A stretch of 64,000 nt of DNA from Lagopus muta (lineage: Eukaryota > Chordata > Aves > Galliformes > Phasianidae), in the NCBI RefSeq assembly GCF_023343835.1, contig NC_064447.1:7642001-7706000 (forward strand), given 5' to 3'. Below are positions 51,501-63,371 of this stretch, one piece after another (the stretch's first letter is position 1; every line of letters begins with the position of its first letter). The translations under genes and the position numbers were made by a program. The notes below the pieces were generated by a model. It had not been told where the DNA came from. It saw nothing but the letters and a program-made list of their open reading frames with translations, and did no database searches.

Positions 51501-53033
51501 ACCTGAGTCCAGTACTAAGCACGTTTACCCTGAGCAGTTCCTGACTCCTTTGCCATGTCAGACTCCTCATGTCATTAACTGTTCTGGTTTGGATGCAGAC
51601 TGCCTCTCCTGCTGCAAAAGCACCACTCTGCTTCCCACTGCACGCCAGCTCAAAGAAATATAGTCCATTTTTAAGTGAAATCATTTCTAAACAAACAATT
51701 TGCTTTCTTAACATTAGTTAAGAACCTAACTTATCACCATGATGTATTCCTCCTGTCTGCGATTCAGGTTACACATGGTGAGGCAGCTGAAAGCTCATTT
51801 ATTTCCCTCTGAAGCCCTTTTTTTTTCCAAGCACAACATTTACTGTGCAGATTCAGGAGACAGTTAAAGGATAGGCTTTATTATTTCTAGAAAAGTAAAT
51901 TTTAAAAAGCTTGTTTTCTTATAACAAAAGCACTGTCCACGGGGAATCCACAGCATTCAGTCTGATGCACCTTCAGTTTAAGAAGTACCGCAGCGACAGG
52001 GAAACTCCAACCGGGGTATTTTATTAGTGCGTGTATTCTTATGCTGACTTGTAAAAGAAGGTTGAAACCAGGCTTACACTTATCACTTCCTACCTCACAC
52101 AGCTCAAAAGTGCAACTGTTCCAGGCACAGCAGGAATATTTTTTTAAACTTTCCAGCTCGGTTTAATGTCACATCATACATCACCCTCCACCGCTGCCTC
52201 TTTAAACACACTACTTGGGCACCAAGCCTGCATGTGCACATGCAGTGGTTTGCGAACCAGCAGGAATAATTTCCACTCCTTTTTAAGCTACTATTAAAAT
52301 GCATCTGGTTTTGTGAAACAGCTGGGTAGGTTTACAAGAAGCTTCTTAGGATAACTGTGATGAATGCCAAAAAGATCATGCTTTTCAGAGGATGCCCTTG
52401 CATTTCAGTATTTTCTGTTCATTACGTTCCTATGTAAAAGCTACGCTTGCAACAGAGAAACTGCAAAATGAATAGGGTAAACTCACAGTGAGGAGCTTTC
52501 TGCTAAGAAGGGCGAGCTTCTTCGATTGACATCTGGATATCATTTCTCCTGGCTTAATTCCAACCCAGTCAAACACACATGAGTTTCATCTGGACACGGC
52601 TTTGCTGGACTGCAGTGCAGTGCAGACCCCACCTCCTGAGGCAGACCCTCCAGTTTTATGCAAAGGCTGAAACCATGTAACTGCATGAGCAAATGGAGTG
52701 TTCACCCACTTCTTATAATACAGCTGGAATTTCTGCAACGGGGTGGGGAAGGAGCCCTGATACTCTTCCACTCTCTCCTGTTTGCCCAGATTTGCTCATC
52801 ACTGTCCAGTGTTGGAAACAGGGTCTGATGGTGCATATGGTCCATCACACCTGCAGGCACTGGTGCTTACACTGGAGTTTTCAGCCCAGCCTCCCCACAT
52901 AGGTATTTTCCTAGGATGCCAAGACCAATATGAGTCTCATCCATTTTCCCCAGCAGAGCATATTTTTTAGACACGACTGTTGTCAAGAGAAATTATTTCA
53001 GCCAGGACCGTGCTCTGATCCTTTGGGTATACA

Positions 53034-53043
53034 CCATATTTAG
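53034..53043. promoter_or_regulatory. CArG-like box upstream of MYH11 (distal)
   Basis: CCATATTTAG, one mismatch from CC(A/T)6GG. About 1.03 kb before the predicted MYH11 start site. Confidence 0.35.
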
Positions 53044-53118
53044 TCTGTTGCTGAGAGGGGGATGTTTCGGTATTTTGTGTTTGGCATGTTGATGGGAATT
53101 CCTAGAGGATCCTACTTT

Positions 53119-53128
53119 CCCTTTTTGG
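53119..53128. promoter_or_regulatory. CArG-like box upstream of MYH11 (middle)
   Basis: CCCTTTTTGG, one mismatch from CC(A/T)6GG. About 0.95 kb before the predicted start site. Confidence 0.4.
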
Positions 53129-53376
53129 GATGTCTCCATCCCCAGGTCTCTCTGCACAAGGCTGTTGGCTACTCGTGGCAGGAGGAGGGGGGACAGCCAG
53201 GGACTGAAAGTTTCAGGGTTGTGAGGGAGGTTTGACGAGGAGCAGATCCCTCCCCAGCCCCAAGGCTGGTTTCACACTCCCTGTCCTCCTCTCCCCCCTC
53301 ACACAGTGCTGCTGCCCACTCTTTCCACCACATCCCCATGGCTGTTCCCCCTCAGCTATTTATCACTTCTCTTCTT

Positions 53377-53386
53377 CCATTTATGG
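53377..53386. promoter_or_regulatory. CArG box upstream of MYH11 (proximal)
   Basis: CCATTTATGG, an exact CC(A/T)6GG serum-response-factor site, about 0.69 kb before the predicted start site. Mammalian MYH11 promoters depend on paired upstream CArG boxes bound by SRF and myocardin; the role here is inferred from that. Confidence 0.55.
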
Positions 53387-54037
53387 ACAGAGGGAGGTAT
53401 TCCTCATATATGAAAATGTATTTACGGTGCTTTCTTGGAAACTTTGCTGCATGCTGGCTGGCAAAAGAAACTTTGGCAAATCTGCTGGGAAACTGGGAAA
53501 CATCCCTTGTATACCCCAGGGGCCAGGGAGGCTGACACCAGCCCCTGGTGCCCAGTGTCATGCAAACACATGGAGACCCCACAGCCACCCTTGCCACATC
53601 AGGAATGTCCCCCCCATACACACCAAGCTGCCCCTCCACTCAGCTCCAAGAAAAGGCACTGAGGTAGGTAGGAATTCCCTGTGCCCCACAAGACCAGGGC
53701 CTGTCCTTTACCCTCAGCAGGGTGGAGAGGTAAGGATGCTGCCAAGGCAGGAAGGAGTTAAAAGGTCCATTTGCTTGGCCAAAGAGTTGCACCTCCAAGA
53801 ACAAGCGAAAGCTCTGAACCTGAGGGCACCCCTCGAGGCCTTCCCAAAAGCAAGGGATTTCAGACCCAGTTTGCTTTGCTGAAGGGCAGATGGGGGCAAG
53901 GGTAGTGGTCCTGGGCTGGGCCCTGTTGGCAATGAGCTCCTTGTCTGAGACCGGGTGTTTTAACCCAGGTACTGGGAGGATTTTCCAGCAGGACGTGGTT
54001 TGCAGGGCCCCTCCCCACTGACAAGATTCTCCTCCTC

Positions 54038-54044
54038 TATATAG
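54038..54044 (+). promoter_or_regulatory. MYH11: TATA box of MYH11
   Basis: TATATAG in the context CCTCTATATAGGGAGG. About 30 bases downstream begins the predicted non-coding exon. No CpG island surrounds it, as fits a tissue-restricted gene. Confidence 0.6.
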
Positions 54045-54067
54045 GGAGGCAGTGAAGGCTGCGAGGA

Positions 54068-54143
54068 CTCGGACTGTCCCGGCTGGTGGCTGTACAGGTT
54101 CCTGACTCTCCAGTTCCCTCCCTGCTGCCCTACTCGGACAACT
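54068..54143 (+). other. MYH11: MYH11 exon 1, 5' UTR (predicted)
   Basis: Non-coding exon inferred from the TATA box and a strong donor (AACT followed by GTGAGT) at 54144. The first base is estimated as 30 bases after the TATA box. MYH11 in mammals also has a short untranslated first exon separated from the start codon by a large intron. There is no direct transcript evidence. Confidence 0.55.
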
Positions 54144-57100
54144 GTGAGTATGGGGAGGGGGGGAGAAGGGGGCAGCACATCCTGCTGGGTCGGGGCTGGG
54201 TGCTGCCACGCTGGAATGGAGCGGGGCGCTGAGCTGAGCACGGTGCTACTTTGACACGAGTTGCAGTGAATAACCCTGCAGGTAGCACACAAAGCAGAAA
54301 GAGAAGCAGACCTACCTATGCTCAAATGGCTGCTCCTGAGCTGAGTGCTGCTAATTGGGTTCTGCTTAAAATATGCTAGAGCAATGACGGTTTGTAAGCA
54401 TGCACAGACCAAGCTTGGTCCTTAGTTACTTCTAGCACTGCCACTGCCAGACCGAGCACTGGCTGCACTGAGCCTGCAGCAAGGTGCCAGCTTGCACCTT
54501 GTTACACTGCAGTGGAGCACTGGGTATGGAAGACACCCAGCAGATAAACTCTTGCAGTGCAATTCCTAAGCTGCTCAATGAACATATTACCAGATAGTAT
54601 CATTCACCTGTCAGCTGGTTCTTTAAACAAGAAAAAAGCACTTAAAGACTAGGAGAGGAAATCAAAACATTTTTGCAGAAGTACCTTGCTATTGAATATG
54701 TGCATTTTTAATATGCTGGAAATCAACTTGAAGTGAAGCTTATCTGATAGACTAATTTAAGTAATTTCAAATGCAACTTTCACACCTTTTTTTTTTTTTA
54801 AAGGAATAATAAAGAAACAAAGTTCAACAAAATACTGCCAGTAAGTTAAGAAGACAGTAGATGGCATCACTGTCATCTGAGAAGTTATCTGGCTTCTTTC
54901 ACATACATATATATATACGCGTGTATGCATATAAATATATATATTTGTGTAGATATGGGAGAGGTGCACATGTGTTTATAAGGAAGAAGCAATTTGAGAT
55001 ATTTTAAATATTAGGAAAATCAGAAGTTTTCCATTATTATCTAGTATATATCTCTCAACGAAACCTTTCCTAAAGTACAATAGTATGAAGGCAAGCCCAC
55101 CTCTTCCCCTCAAGGTTTGGCCCTGGCAGGCAGCTTGCAGGATGATGCAGAGCCTGATCTGGCTTCCCAAGCCCCCAAAGCTCTCATTTCCCACTAACAC
55201 AGAAACCAAAAGGACAAAGCCTCAGAGGGCAGAGCACTTGCCTAAGCAATCACTTCATTACTGCATGGTACTCCTCTGGCTATATTCGCTTAGATGTAAA
55301 CAATGATTTTTATTATCTCATTTGCAATTGACATGCTAGTCCCTAAAAGGTATTTGTTTTGAATTTGTTATCATTACATTTTTGTGGAACAGTGAGTATT
55401 GAGGAGAACATCGCCTTATATGGTAGCGTGCATGGATGTATGCAGGGATCCAAACTCTTTATAACTCACTCAGAATTAATAGTTGCAAATCTGTTGGCTT
55501 TTCTTTTCGTATGTTAATTTTAGAAGAAGCAAAGAATGAGAGGTAGCTTTCCAACTTGTGTGCAGCCTGGTTAACATAGCGATTATTTATGAACTCTGAT
55601 GCAGAATCTGATTTACTTCATAGAGCGATATCTGGGGCTCCTGGAAGTCGCTGGTATTTTCCCTATGAGGGAATCTATCCCCACATACTGGAATTCAAGT
55701 CTTTTTTCCTTTCTGTCCCCCTTCTCTCCAGTTTATAACACAAATAACCTGGCCCAGTTTCTCCACAGCAGCAGAAGAGCTGTCAAGTGTCCCATCAGTT
55801 ATGTATTGACTTGCATCAAGGGAGGCGAGCACACCTGACAGGAGGGCAAGTCCCTTTCAGACATGGATAGTGCATCAAAACCAGTCCTGTGAAATTACTG
55901 AAAATGCTCTCCCTTAAAAATACAGACTTCTGCTGTTGAGTAACTTTAAATGTACAGATGATAACCCCGTGTTAGATCAGATTGTCTGTGATGAGAGTGA
56001 GCATTTGAGGGATGGCCCCAGACCAAGGAAAGGCAGAAGGCCATCCAGAGGAGGGATGCCTCACAGTGCCTGTCATAAAGCTAAACTCTGGGGAGCCGGT
56101 CCAAAATGAACATCAGTTGATCAGGATTCACCCCTGGATTATTTTTATTTTTTCATTATTTCTCCCCATAGCTTAGCTATGCTCAGCTGGGTGATTCAGT
56201 CAAGTACTGGAAAAATGAAAGGCAACCTGAAAAGACTTCCACAGAGTGACTGTACCTCAGGAGGTGCATTATGAGTCAAGAAGCAGGTTATGGCTACATC
56301 CTTCCATCAGAAACCACTATGAGAGCATGACTTGCTTTCTGAAAAGAATTCACGTGTGAATCCACTGTTTGGATCATTCTTTCCTGAACAGCCATGATAA
56401 GCTTTTATACTGACATTCACGTCCTGCAGAGGAAGGGAGAAGTGCCCCTTATTATCTCATTAGGATAACAGCAGTCCCTTTAAGCTCTGACCCAGGAGGC
56501 AATTCTGCTTAGCCAATAACCTTTTAATTAAAGAGTACTTCCTGGAAATATTTATACTTTGTCCTTGGAATAATATACTCAGGATAAACTAATTGTAAAA
56601 ACAGCATTCAAATTCCACCACCGACATTATAAGGGAAAGAACAATGAAAATCAGCAGCAGGGCAGAAGAAGGAGGAATAGAAAATAAGTTATGGAAGCGT
56701 GTATGCCCCTGTGTTCGTGCATGTTAGGAGTTTGAACAAGCATAGCAGATTCATCCAGCTCTTGGTGTAATTTGGCATTCTTCTGAGGCAAAAAACCTTT
56801 ATGTAAGTAATATTTTTTATCACTGCTTTTCCTTCTCCTTTCCTCAGGATAGCTCACTTCTGGGTACAGAACAGGCTTTGCTCTTGCCCTGAAGATCTGT
56901 GCTATCATCCTCCTGAGAGAACAGATGAGAACCTCATGCCGAGTTTGCACTGATATTTAATTTCCTTTTCTCTTAGCCAGCTCTATGGATGAAACTCAGG
57001 GGCTGGCCAAAGGGGCCGGCTCAGTTTTGCCTTCTCAGGGAGCATTCTCAATGGCCAGTCTTCCTCTGTTACCCAGTTTCCCAACATCAGTCATGCTGGA

Positions 57101-60100
57101 GCAGTGCAGTACAGTATGGATCAAAGATGGACCTGCAGGCTTACAGCCAGTTTTGATTCAGAAAGCTTCAGCACCTCATTAGGACAAATCTGCCAGTGGT
57201 GCTCATCTTATGCACTTTCTATTTAGAAAACTTTACGTCGTTACTATGCTTATTAATCTACACTCTGTTTCCTTTATACTGCAGCTGTACTCAGCAACTA
57301 CTCAAGCTTCATTCTCAGATTCCAGATCATCATTCATGAAATCGTTTTAGTCAAATCAGTGTTTCTTCCTTGGTTCAGACTAAATATTCCCTATTTCTTG
57401 TAGAGAGTTTATTCTCACTGTGTTTAAACTAATATCCTTGACTAATATCTTGACTATGAACAGTCAAGTACAGTACTTAGATCTGAACAAAAACTCATAT
57501 TCCCAAGATTTGCAGTTCATTCCATCTCTTAGACCTTACAGCCTCACCTCATTTTCAGAAAGGTGAAATTTAAATGCAAGGTGCAAAACTTTTTAGTCAC
57601 AGGAAGCTCTGTGTTACCAGGAAAGAGCTTCCCTTGGTCCCTGAGCAAGAAGAAAAGCAAAGAGCAGTTGAGTCATCCCCACTGATGGCATGCTTTGTAG
57701 CAGGCCAGCTGTTTTGTCTTTGGTTGAGTTTTTTAGGTGAATGGTCAGGACAGTTTCCACCATCATCACTTTTGGGCAGCCTCCAAGTAGCAGGATTTGA
57801 TCCCATGAAACTCAGCTCTGCAATTCAGTGTAATTTTCTGGTGTTTCTGATGGCAATATCAAATTCAATATGGATGTGCTGCTACTTGGAACTTACCCAA
57901 GGACATCTCAATCCAACCTTTTGGGGCAATTCCCTAGCTCTCTTCTCTGGGTCTAACCAAAATCCTCTCACCTCTCCACAGCATCTCCTTCCATGCTACT
58001 GGGGCAATAGGGTGTCTCTGCTACTGCAGCAGGAACAGAGGCTACGGCATCTCTGCTGCTCCCCTAACCCTGCTTCTGCAGCCCTGGGGATGGTTCCTCC
58101 ATCCAGCTGCCTTCACCCTGCAGATGCCAGCTGGAAAGCTCTGCTGGAGAGAATACCATCTCCATTATTGGAACTGTGCGGCTCTACCAGCCCTCTTGGC
58201 AGCAAGGGAACATTTTCTGCTTTAATCCGCACAGAGGTCAAATAGTTTCCTCTTGCAGCTCTCTTCCAAAAATCCCCTGGGAGCCAGCAAAGGGCTACAT
58301 CCTACAGAGCTTCCTCGCAGGGACTCAGGGCAAGGAACAGCATGCATGGCGAGTGGCGATGCACAGAACCAAGCCTGTTCAGTTCTCATCCCACTTACCC
58401 ACCTCACCGCATGCATTGAGCACTCACAAGTGATTTGGGTGAACTTTCCTGCTGGAGTTTTTCCAGGTTAAGTGTCACTAGAACATGTACATTTAGAGGA
58501 AAGCTGTTTTTTCTTTAGATGGGAGCCTTTTCAAGGGAGTTTAAAGAGGCAGGGCATCTTATTTCCACTGCATTTCACTGAGGTATCACCTAAATTATTT
58601 CAGCACTTCTAGAATCCTAGATTTGTTTTTAAGGCTTTAGGCCACCTTCTGCATGATCCATACTTCTCTCTCAGACCTCTCACACACTTTGGCCTTGCAA
58701 AACAATTTTAATCTGTGGGAAGGTTTTGGGGACAAATATTTGGAAACCACTCTCTGATACTCGCAGAGTACAGGGCGTCCATTTGGCCTCGTACACAGAG
58801 CTTTGCAAATATCATTCTGCTTATGGGCTCATTGCTGACATCTTTAGCAGTCAGTTCTCCAAAGTCCCTCAAGACTTGTGTTTGTTTGAATATTGTAAAT
58901 GTTAAATTCACTCTCAATAAGGAAATGAAACAGCCTCCGTCTCCTGGAGATGTTTTTCTCAGCCACGCTCTTCCCCACTCCCTAGAGCTGCCTTCCCTGC
59001 TCTGCTGCACAGCAGGTTTCCTGACTAGCACCACTTCTTTCCTACTCTGTAGCAAACTGCAAGACTTCTGTTTACTCCTTTTCTCATTGAGTACTTAGGA
59101 ATGCTCCAGCATTAATCAGCCCAGCTGCTGCAGCTACATCTTGATTTCCAATGGGAAGAAAAAAAACAAAGCTGCCTCCTCCCTCCCAAACACAGTGCAA
59201 AACAGCCAGAACCCTCCCATTGCTCCCACCTTCAGAGCAGATACATCCAGCAACTTATCCATGTGCACAATGCTACATGCAACTGCATCATCCTTCCAAT
59301 CTGAGCATCACAGTTCAGGGTATCTAATAATTGACGTAACTTCAGAACTTGTTTTATTTTCTCCATTTCTTAAGTTGTGGATATTAACCCTTCATAAATG
59401 ATCAGCTCTCACTGTATGAGCTACAGAAAGAGAATAACTCTAACTTCTCTTTCACCAGCACTACTGATTACAGTGGCATTTTTTTCTTGAGTTTGCTTTC
59501 AAGTTTTTTCTTTTGATCTTCTCTTAATCTTGTTTCTTCTCCAAATGAATCTATTAGAGCAATTGGGAATGGTCCTTAGCAAGAAAAAGGTTGTTTCTGT
59601 TCTTTCTGGAACACAACCTGGGAATTGTTCTTCTATGAATTATTTCATTATTATGCTTGTATTTCAGCACACACCCAACACTATTTCAGCAATGGTAACT
59701 TTTGAATATATCAAAGTCAAATTAACTTTGTGATGAATAAGAGATGAGGCTGGAAGAAGCTGTTCAGATGGTGCTCTCGCTGCAGTCCTGACAGTCTAAT
59801 TGCATAAGTGCTAATTGTGTCTTACTTTTCTCTCCAATCTTCTGTACAACATAAACAAAATGAGGGTAATTAGCTCAGGAGTCCTCACTTCTTTAATGTC
59901 CTAAAGATTTTGAGTTAGATGATTTCAGACACAGTAACAAAGGAATGAGATCAGATATTTAAATATGATTCTCCAAGGTATTTAAACCCAACAGTATCTG
60001 TGTGGAAAAGTAAGATATCACCCAGGACTTGCAGTAATTAGGATCTACCACATGGTAAAGATTTAGCAAAGACGTTTTGCTTGGAACACCTCCACATTTA

Positions 60101-60138
60101 CTTCTCTTTTAAAGCAGAATATTTTGCCTCTTCAACAG
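54144..60138 (+). other. MYH11: MYH11 intron 1
   Basis: A 6.0 kb intron between the predicted UTR exon and the first coding exon. It contains exact CArG boxes at 55414 and 58162 and an AT-rich stretch at 54.90-54.95 kb. A 223-codon open frame at 57574-58245 shows no domain and is not called as a gene. Confidence 0.55.
55414..55423. promoter_or_regulatory. Intronic CArG box of MYH11
   Basis: CCTTATATGG, an exact CC(A/T)6GG match in intron 1, about 1.35 kb after the predicted start site. A CArG box in the first intron at a similar distance is known to be needed for rodent MYH11 expression, so this is a positional candidate for its counterpart. Confidence 0.5.
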
Positions 60139-60155
60139 GTAACTACTGAGTCAAA

Positions 60156-60497
60156 ATGTCTCAAAAACCTCTCAGCGATGATGAGAAATTCCTCTTTGTG
60201 GACAAAAACTTCGTTAACAACCCTCTTGCCCAGGCTGACTGGTCAGCGAAGAAACTGGTTTGGGTTCCATCCGAGAAACATGGATTTGAAGCAGCAAGTA
60301 TCAAGGAAGAGAAAGGGGATGAGGTGACAGTTGAACTGCAGGAAAATGGAAAGAAAGTGACACTGAGCAAGGATGATATCCAGAAGATGAACCCTCCCAA
60401 GTTCTCCAAAGTGGAGGACATGGCCGAGCTGACATGCCTCAATGAAGCTTCAGTGCTGCACAATCTAAGGGAGAGATACTTCTCAGGCTTAATTTAT
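60156..60497 (+). CDS. MYH11: MYH11 smooth-muscle myosin heavy chain, first coding exon (partial gene)
   Basis: The heavy chain of smooth-muscle myosin II, the motor of smooth-muscle contraction. Only the first 114 of nearly 2000 residues are in the window. They begin [20 protein letters not shown] and include the SH3-like N-terminal subdomain ([47 protein letters not shown]) and the entry to the motor core ([20 protein letters not shown] then YFSGLIY). The exon starts at 60139 after TTCAACAG; 17 bases of UTR precede the AUG, which has A at -3. It ends in phase 0 at a GTAAGT donor. The sequence agrees with my memory of chicken gizzard myosin. The distinction from non-muscle MYH9/MYH10 rests on this N-terminus. 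Exon 3 with the P-loop region is not in the window. Confidence 0.97.
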
Positions 60498-62055
60498 GTA
60501 AGTAGGTTTTATCTTGCATGCTACCATGTCCCATCACAAACAAAGCGGATCCCACCTGCTGTCTGGGGTACAGTATTTGTGTATAACTTGGCATGCAAGT
60601 CTGTACCCCTCAGCAACAGGATCCTAAACCAAAAATGCATTTCAGTGACGTTTTTTTCTCCACAACTCTTCTGCTTTATTACTTTTTCCCCTTTATTCAA
60701 CTAAATTAAAACACATAACGGGTTTCTTCCCCAAAGTTTACTAATTATGAAATGATGTTATTGACTTGGAGAGCATCCTCTGATAGTTAAACAGCAGTCC
60801 AGCTCCTTTGAAAATCATGACTTCAATGGAAATCTGATCAAGTTTTCAGTCCATATGCCCCAACAGTAACTTCAAAAAAGAACACATGGAAAAGCCAGGT
60901 TATATAGCCTTTTCCCAGGCAAACTACCAATGAAATGCAATGGACAAGTTCTGGTTTGGTGGCTGCTTGAATAGAACCTTATGTTTGACTAAATGAAAAA
61001 TCGCACTGTAATTCAATCAAGAGTGCTCATATCCTTCAAAGATAGCATCTACTAGGGCTTTTTTTTTCCCCTTTGTTGGTCAACTTACGGATTAGAGAAG
61101 CCTGGGTAAATTCTAATCTCTCTATGCTCATGTGATTCAGGGCCCAGATTTCTCTGTTTCCCATTTCACACAAGAGCATTAACATAATCATGTTTTGCCA
61201 TTAATAATCTGCATCAGTAGTCGTCAAACTGCACAATAAAAGAAGCCAGGAAATTTCCATGGGATTTAGCTGTTATCTTTGATGCTACATGGAGGATCCC
61301 TATGTTATGTTGTAGAGAAGTAACCAAGAAATTCAATCCATGGAAATTTTACTTGCATGACAGACCACTAATGAGTGAAAGAAAGCACAGAGCTTAAGTA
61401 ATGTGGGTTTAGAGGCAGGAATAGAGCTCTCTTTAATTTGAAGAATGCTAAATTGGAAGGTAGGAAATGAAGCAGAAAATAAAGATAGTTATATATAGTT
61501 AAACAAAAAAACCCCAACATTTAATTGTTATGCATAACTTAATAGAGCTAAAGCTGAAGATCTTTCCTTCAGGAATCTATTAAATGCATGTCATCAAGAT
61601 GCCTGAAAGATGCCTAAATGCTCTCAGCATTTAGATTTATTAGATTCTATGCCCACAGGTGAACAGAGGGAGCTGTGTGTTATTATAATACTAGAGCTCA
61701 AAATGTTGTTTACTACAATGGAATTTGTCTGAAAATGTTTTGCATTGTTGCAAGATTTAAAAGGAATTACTACAAGTGTAGATGGATAAAATGAGAAGGA
61801 GGTGTTTTTGTTTGTTTGTTTTGTCTGTTTTTTAGGAAAAAAAAGAAAAAAAGACCAGATGTTTCAGGACTTCCTGTTGATTTACTTTGAGGAGTTTAGT
61901 GGAACTCTCTCATCCTACAGGAAGTTCATTTACTCGCATCATCCACTTTTGAAAAGTTAAAATTTGTTTTCATGGAGTCAAACATCAAAGCATGTCTGAA
62001 ATTAAGCTCTCTCTCTCTCGACAAGATTTTAAGATGGTGATTAATTAAGAGTTAC

Positions 62056-62080
62056 AAAAAAAAAAAAAAAAAAAAAAAAA
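62056..62080 (+). repeat. Poly(A) tract of about 25, flanked by a direct repeat
   Basis: A pure A run bordered on the left by AAGAGTTAC and on the right by GAGTTACAA. The GAGTTAC units, with adjoining A residues, form an apparent target-site duplication with no other inserted sequence. Confidence 0.85.
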
Positions 62081-63199
62081 GAGTTACAATTCTGAATTGT
62101 AATCCAAATAGTATTTTCAGGAAACCTAAAACTGTTTTAAATTGTCCAGCCTTGTCCTACTACACACCTTTTGGGGAAAAAAAAAACAAATGTGTGGAAG
62201 GGATATAAACATATTTTAGCTTTGTTCTCATCTACTTGCAAAACAAACTGTAAACCACCATCTCCTCTCTTTGCCTTGGCTGCCTGCATTGCCTGCCTTG
62301 GAATCCCACACACACAAGGAAAACTTGACCTTACTGTTCTTCCCTTTAGAGCACCACTGATTCAAGTGGGGGTTCCCAATTATGCTATAGAAAAACATTT
62401 CAACCTAGATGAAACAAACAAAAAAGTCTCACAGCAAATCATCTGTCCTTAGATTTAAAATAAATATTATTAAATCAGAGGAAGTAAAAAATGTGCAGTA
62501 ATTCAAAGTAACCATCCACTGGAAGAACACCCTGACATTTTTCTTTGATGGAGTTAAGAAAGAACAAAAAGTGCTTTGCTACTAACTCACATTTCACACT
62601 GCTGAGAACAAGCAGAATCTGCTTTGTCCAGTCACAAATGAGACCAGAAATGACAGTATGAGCATCAATAAAATAGAAACTCGATTTGAGAGCATAAACA
62701 AGTTTCTTGTACCTGCATTCATAGGCACTATGCATTCAGCCTTTGCTCAGTGGTGTAAAATTGTTTGTCTATAGGAAACTATACATTATGTTGGAGCCAG
62801 TGTTGGGATACTTCTGCCCAAATGTAGGCACTAACAACTCAGATGTATGTATTTGCATAAGTTCCTCTTAACCATCAGTGGTGATGTGCAAAGGACAGCA
62901 ATCCTGTTGGACACTATCCCTAAGATACCATATCTTGCCCCCAGGTTCTCCAGGGATGGACACGATTGCAGATCCCCATCCCTGGGCAGGCCAAACCTCA
63001 GGAGAATAATCCAAGGCACAGATATTTCAAATCCCACTTTCAACTCCATGCTTGGCTAACTGGCTTCCTTGACTTCAGAACACTTTATATTAATCTGTTT
63101 TCCCAAGACCTTTGTAGAACATCTAGAGCTGTGAGTGGTGAAGCCACAAAGCCTGGTTTACCTCCCTCAGGTGAGAGGAGGTATCAGTTGCAATCCAGT

Positions 63200-63371
63200 T
63201 AGAAATGGGGATGCCCAAACTTCATCGGCTCAGGCTTTTTTTGGAAGTGGCTCTGGCCAGCCTGGTCTGCTGGTTGGTGACCCGACCCACAGCAGGGGGG
63301 TTGAAACTAGATAATCATTGTGGTCCTTTTCAACCCAGGCCATTCTATGATTCTGTGATGATTCTATGATT
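63200..63371 (+). mobile_element. CR1 LINE 3' end, plus orientation
   Basis: Contains CTGGTCTGCTGGTTGGTGAC, GCAGGGGGGTTGAAACTAGA, TTTTCAACCCAGGCCATTCT and terminal TATGATTCTGTGATGATTC repeats. It lies in MYH11 intron 2 in the sense orientation. The left border is uncertain. Confidence 0.9.

Larger units (their letters stand above)
48516..54037. other. Intergenic region CEP20-MYH11
   Basis: About 5.5 kb with no gene that I can support. A small tandem repeat of ATTCTGTACAAAATG lies at 50674-50703. The right end (53.0-54.0 kb) is GC-richer and holds the MYH11 upstream CArG boxes. Open frames of 150-216 codons in both directions at 53.2-54.4 kb show no domain and are treated as chance. Confidence 0.6.

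Noticed and set aside
53232..54412. Frames of 216, 189 and 150 codons near the MYH11 promoter
   Set aside because: They overlap on both strands in GC-rich sequence, show no known motif, and coincide with the TATA and CArG region.
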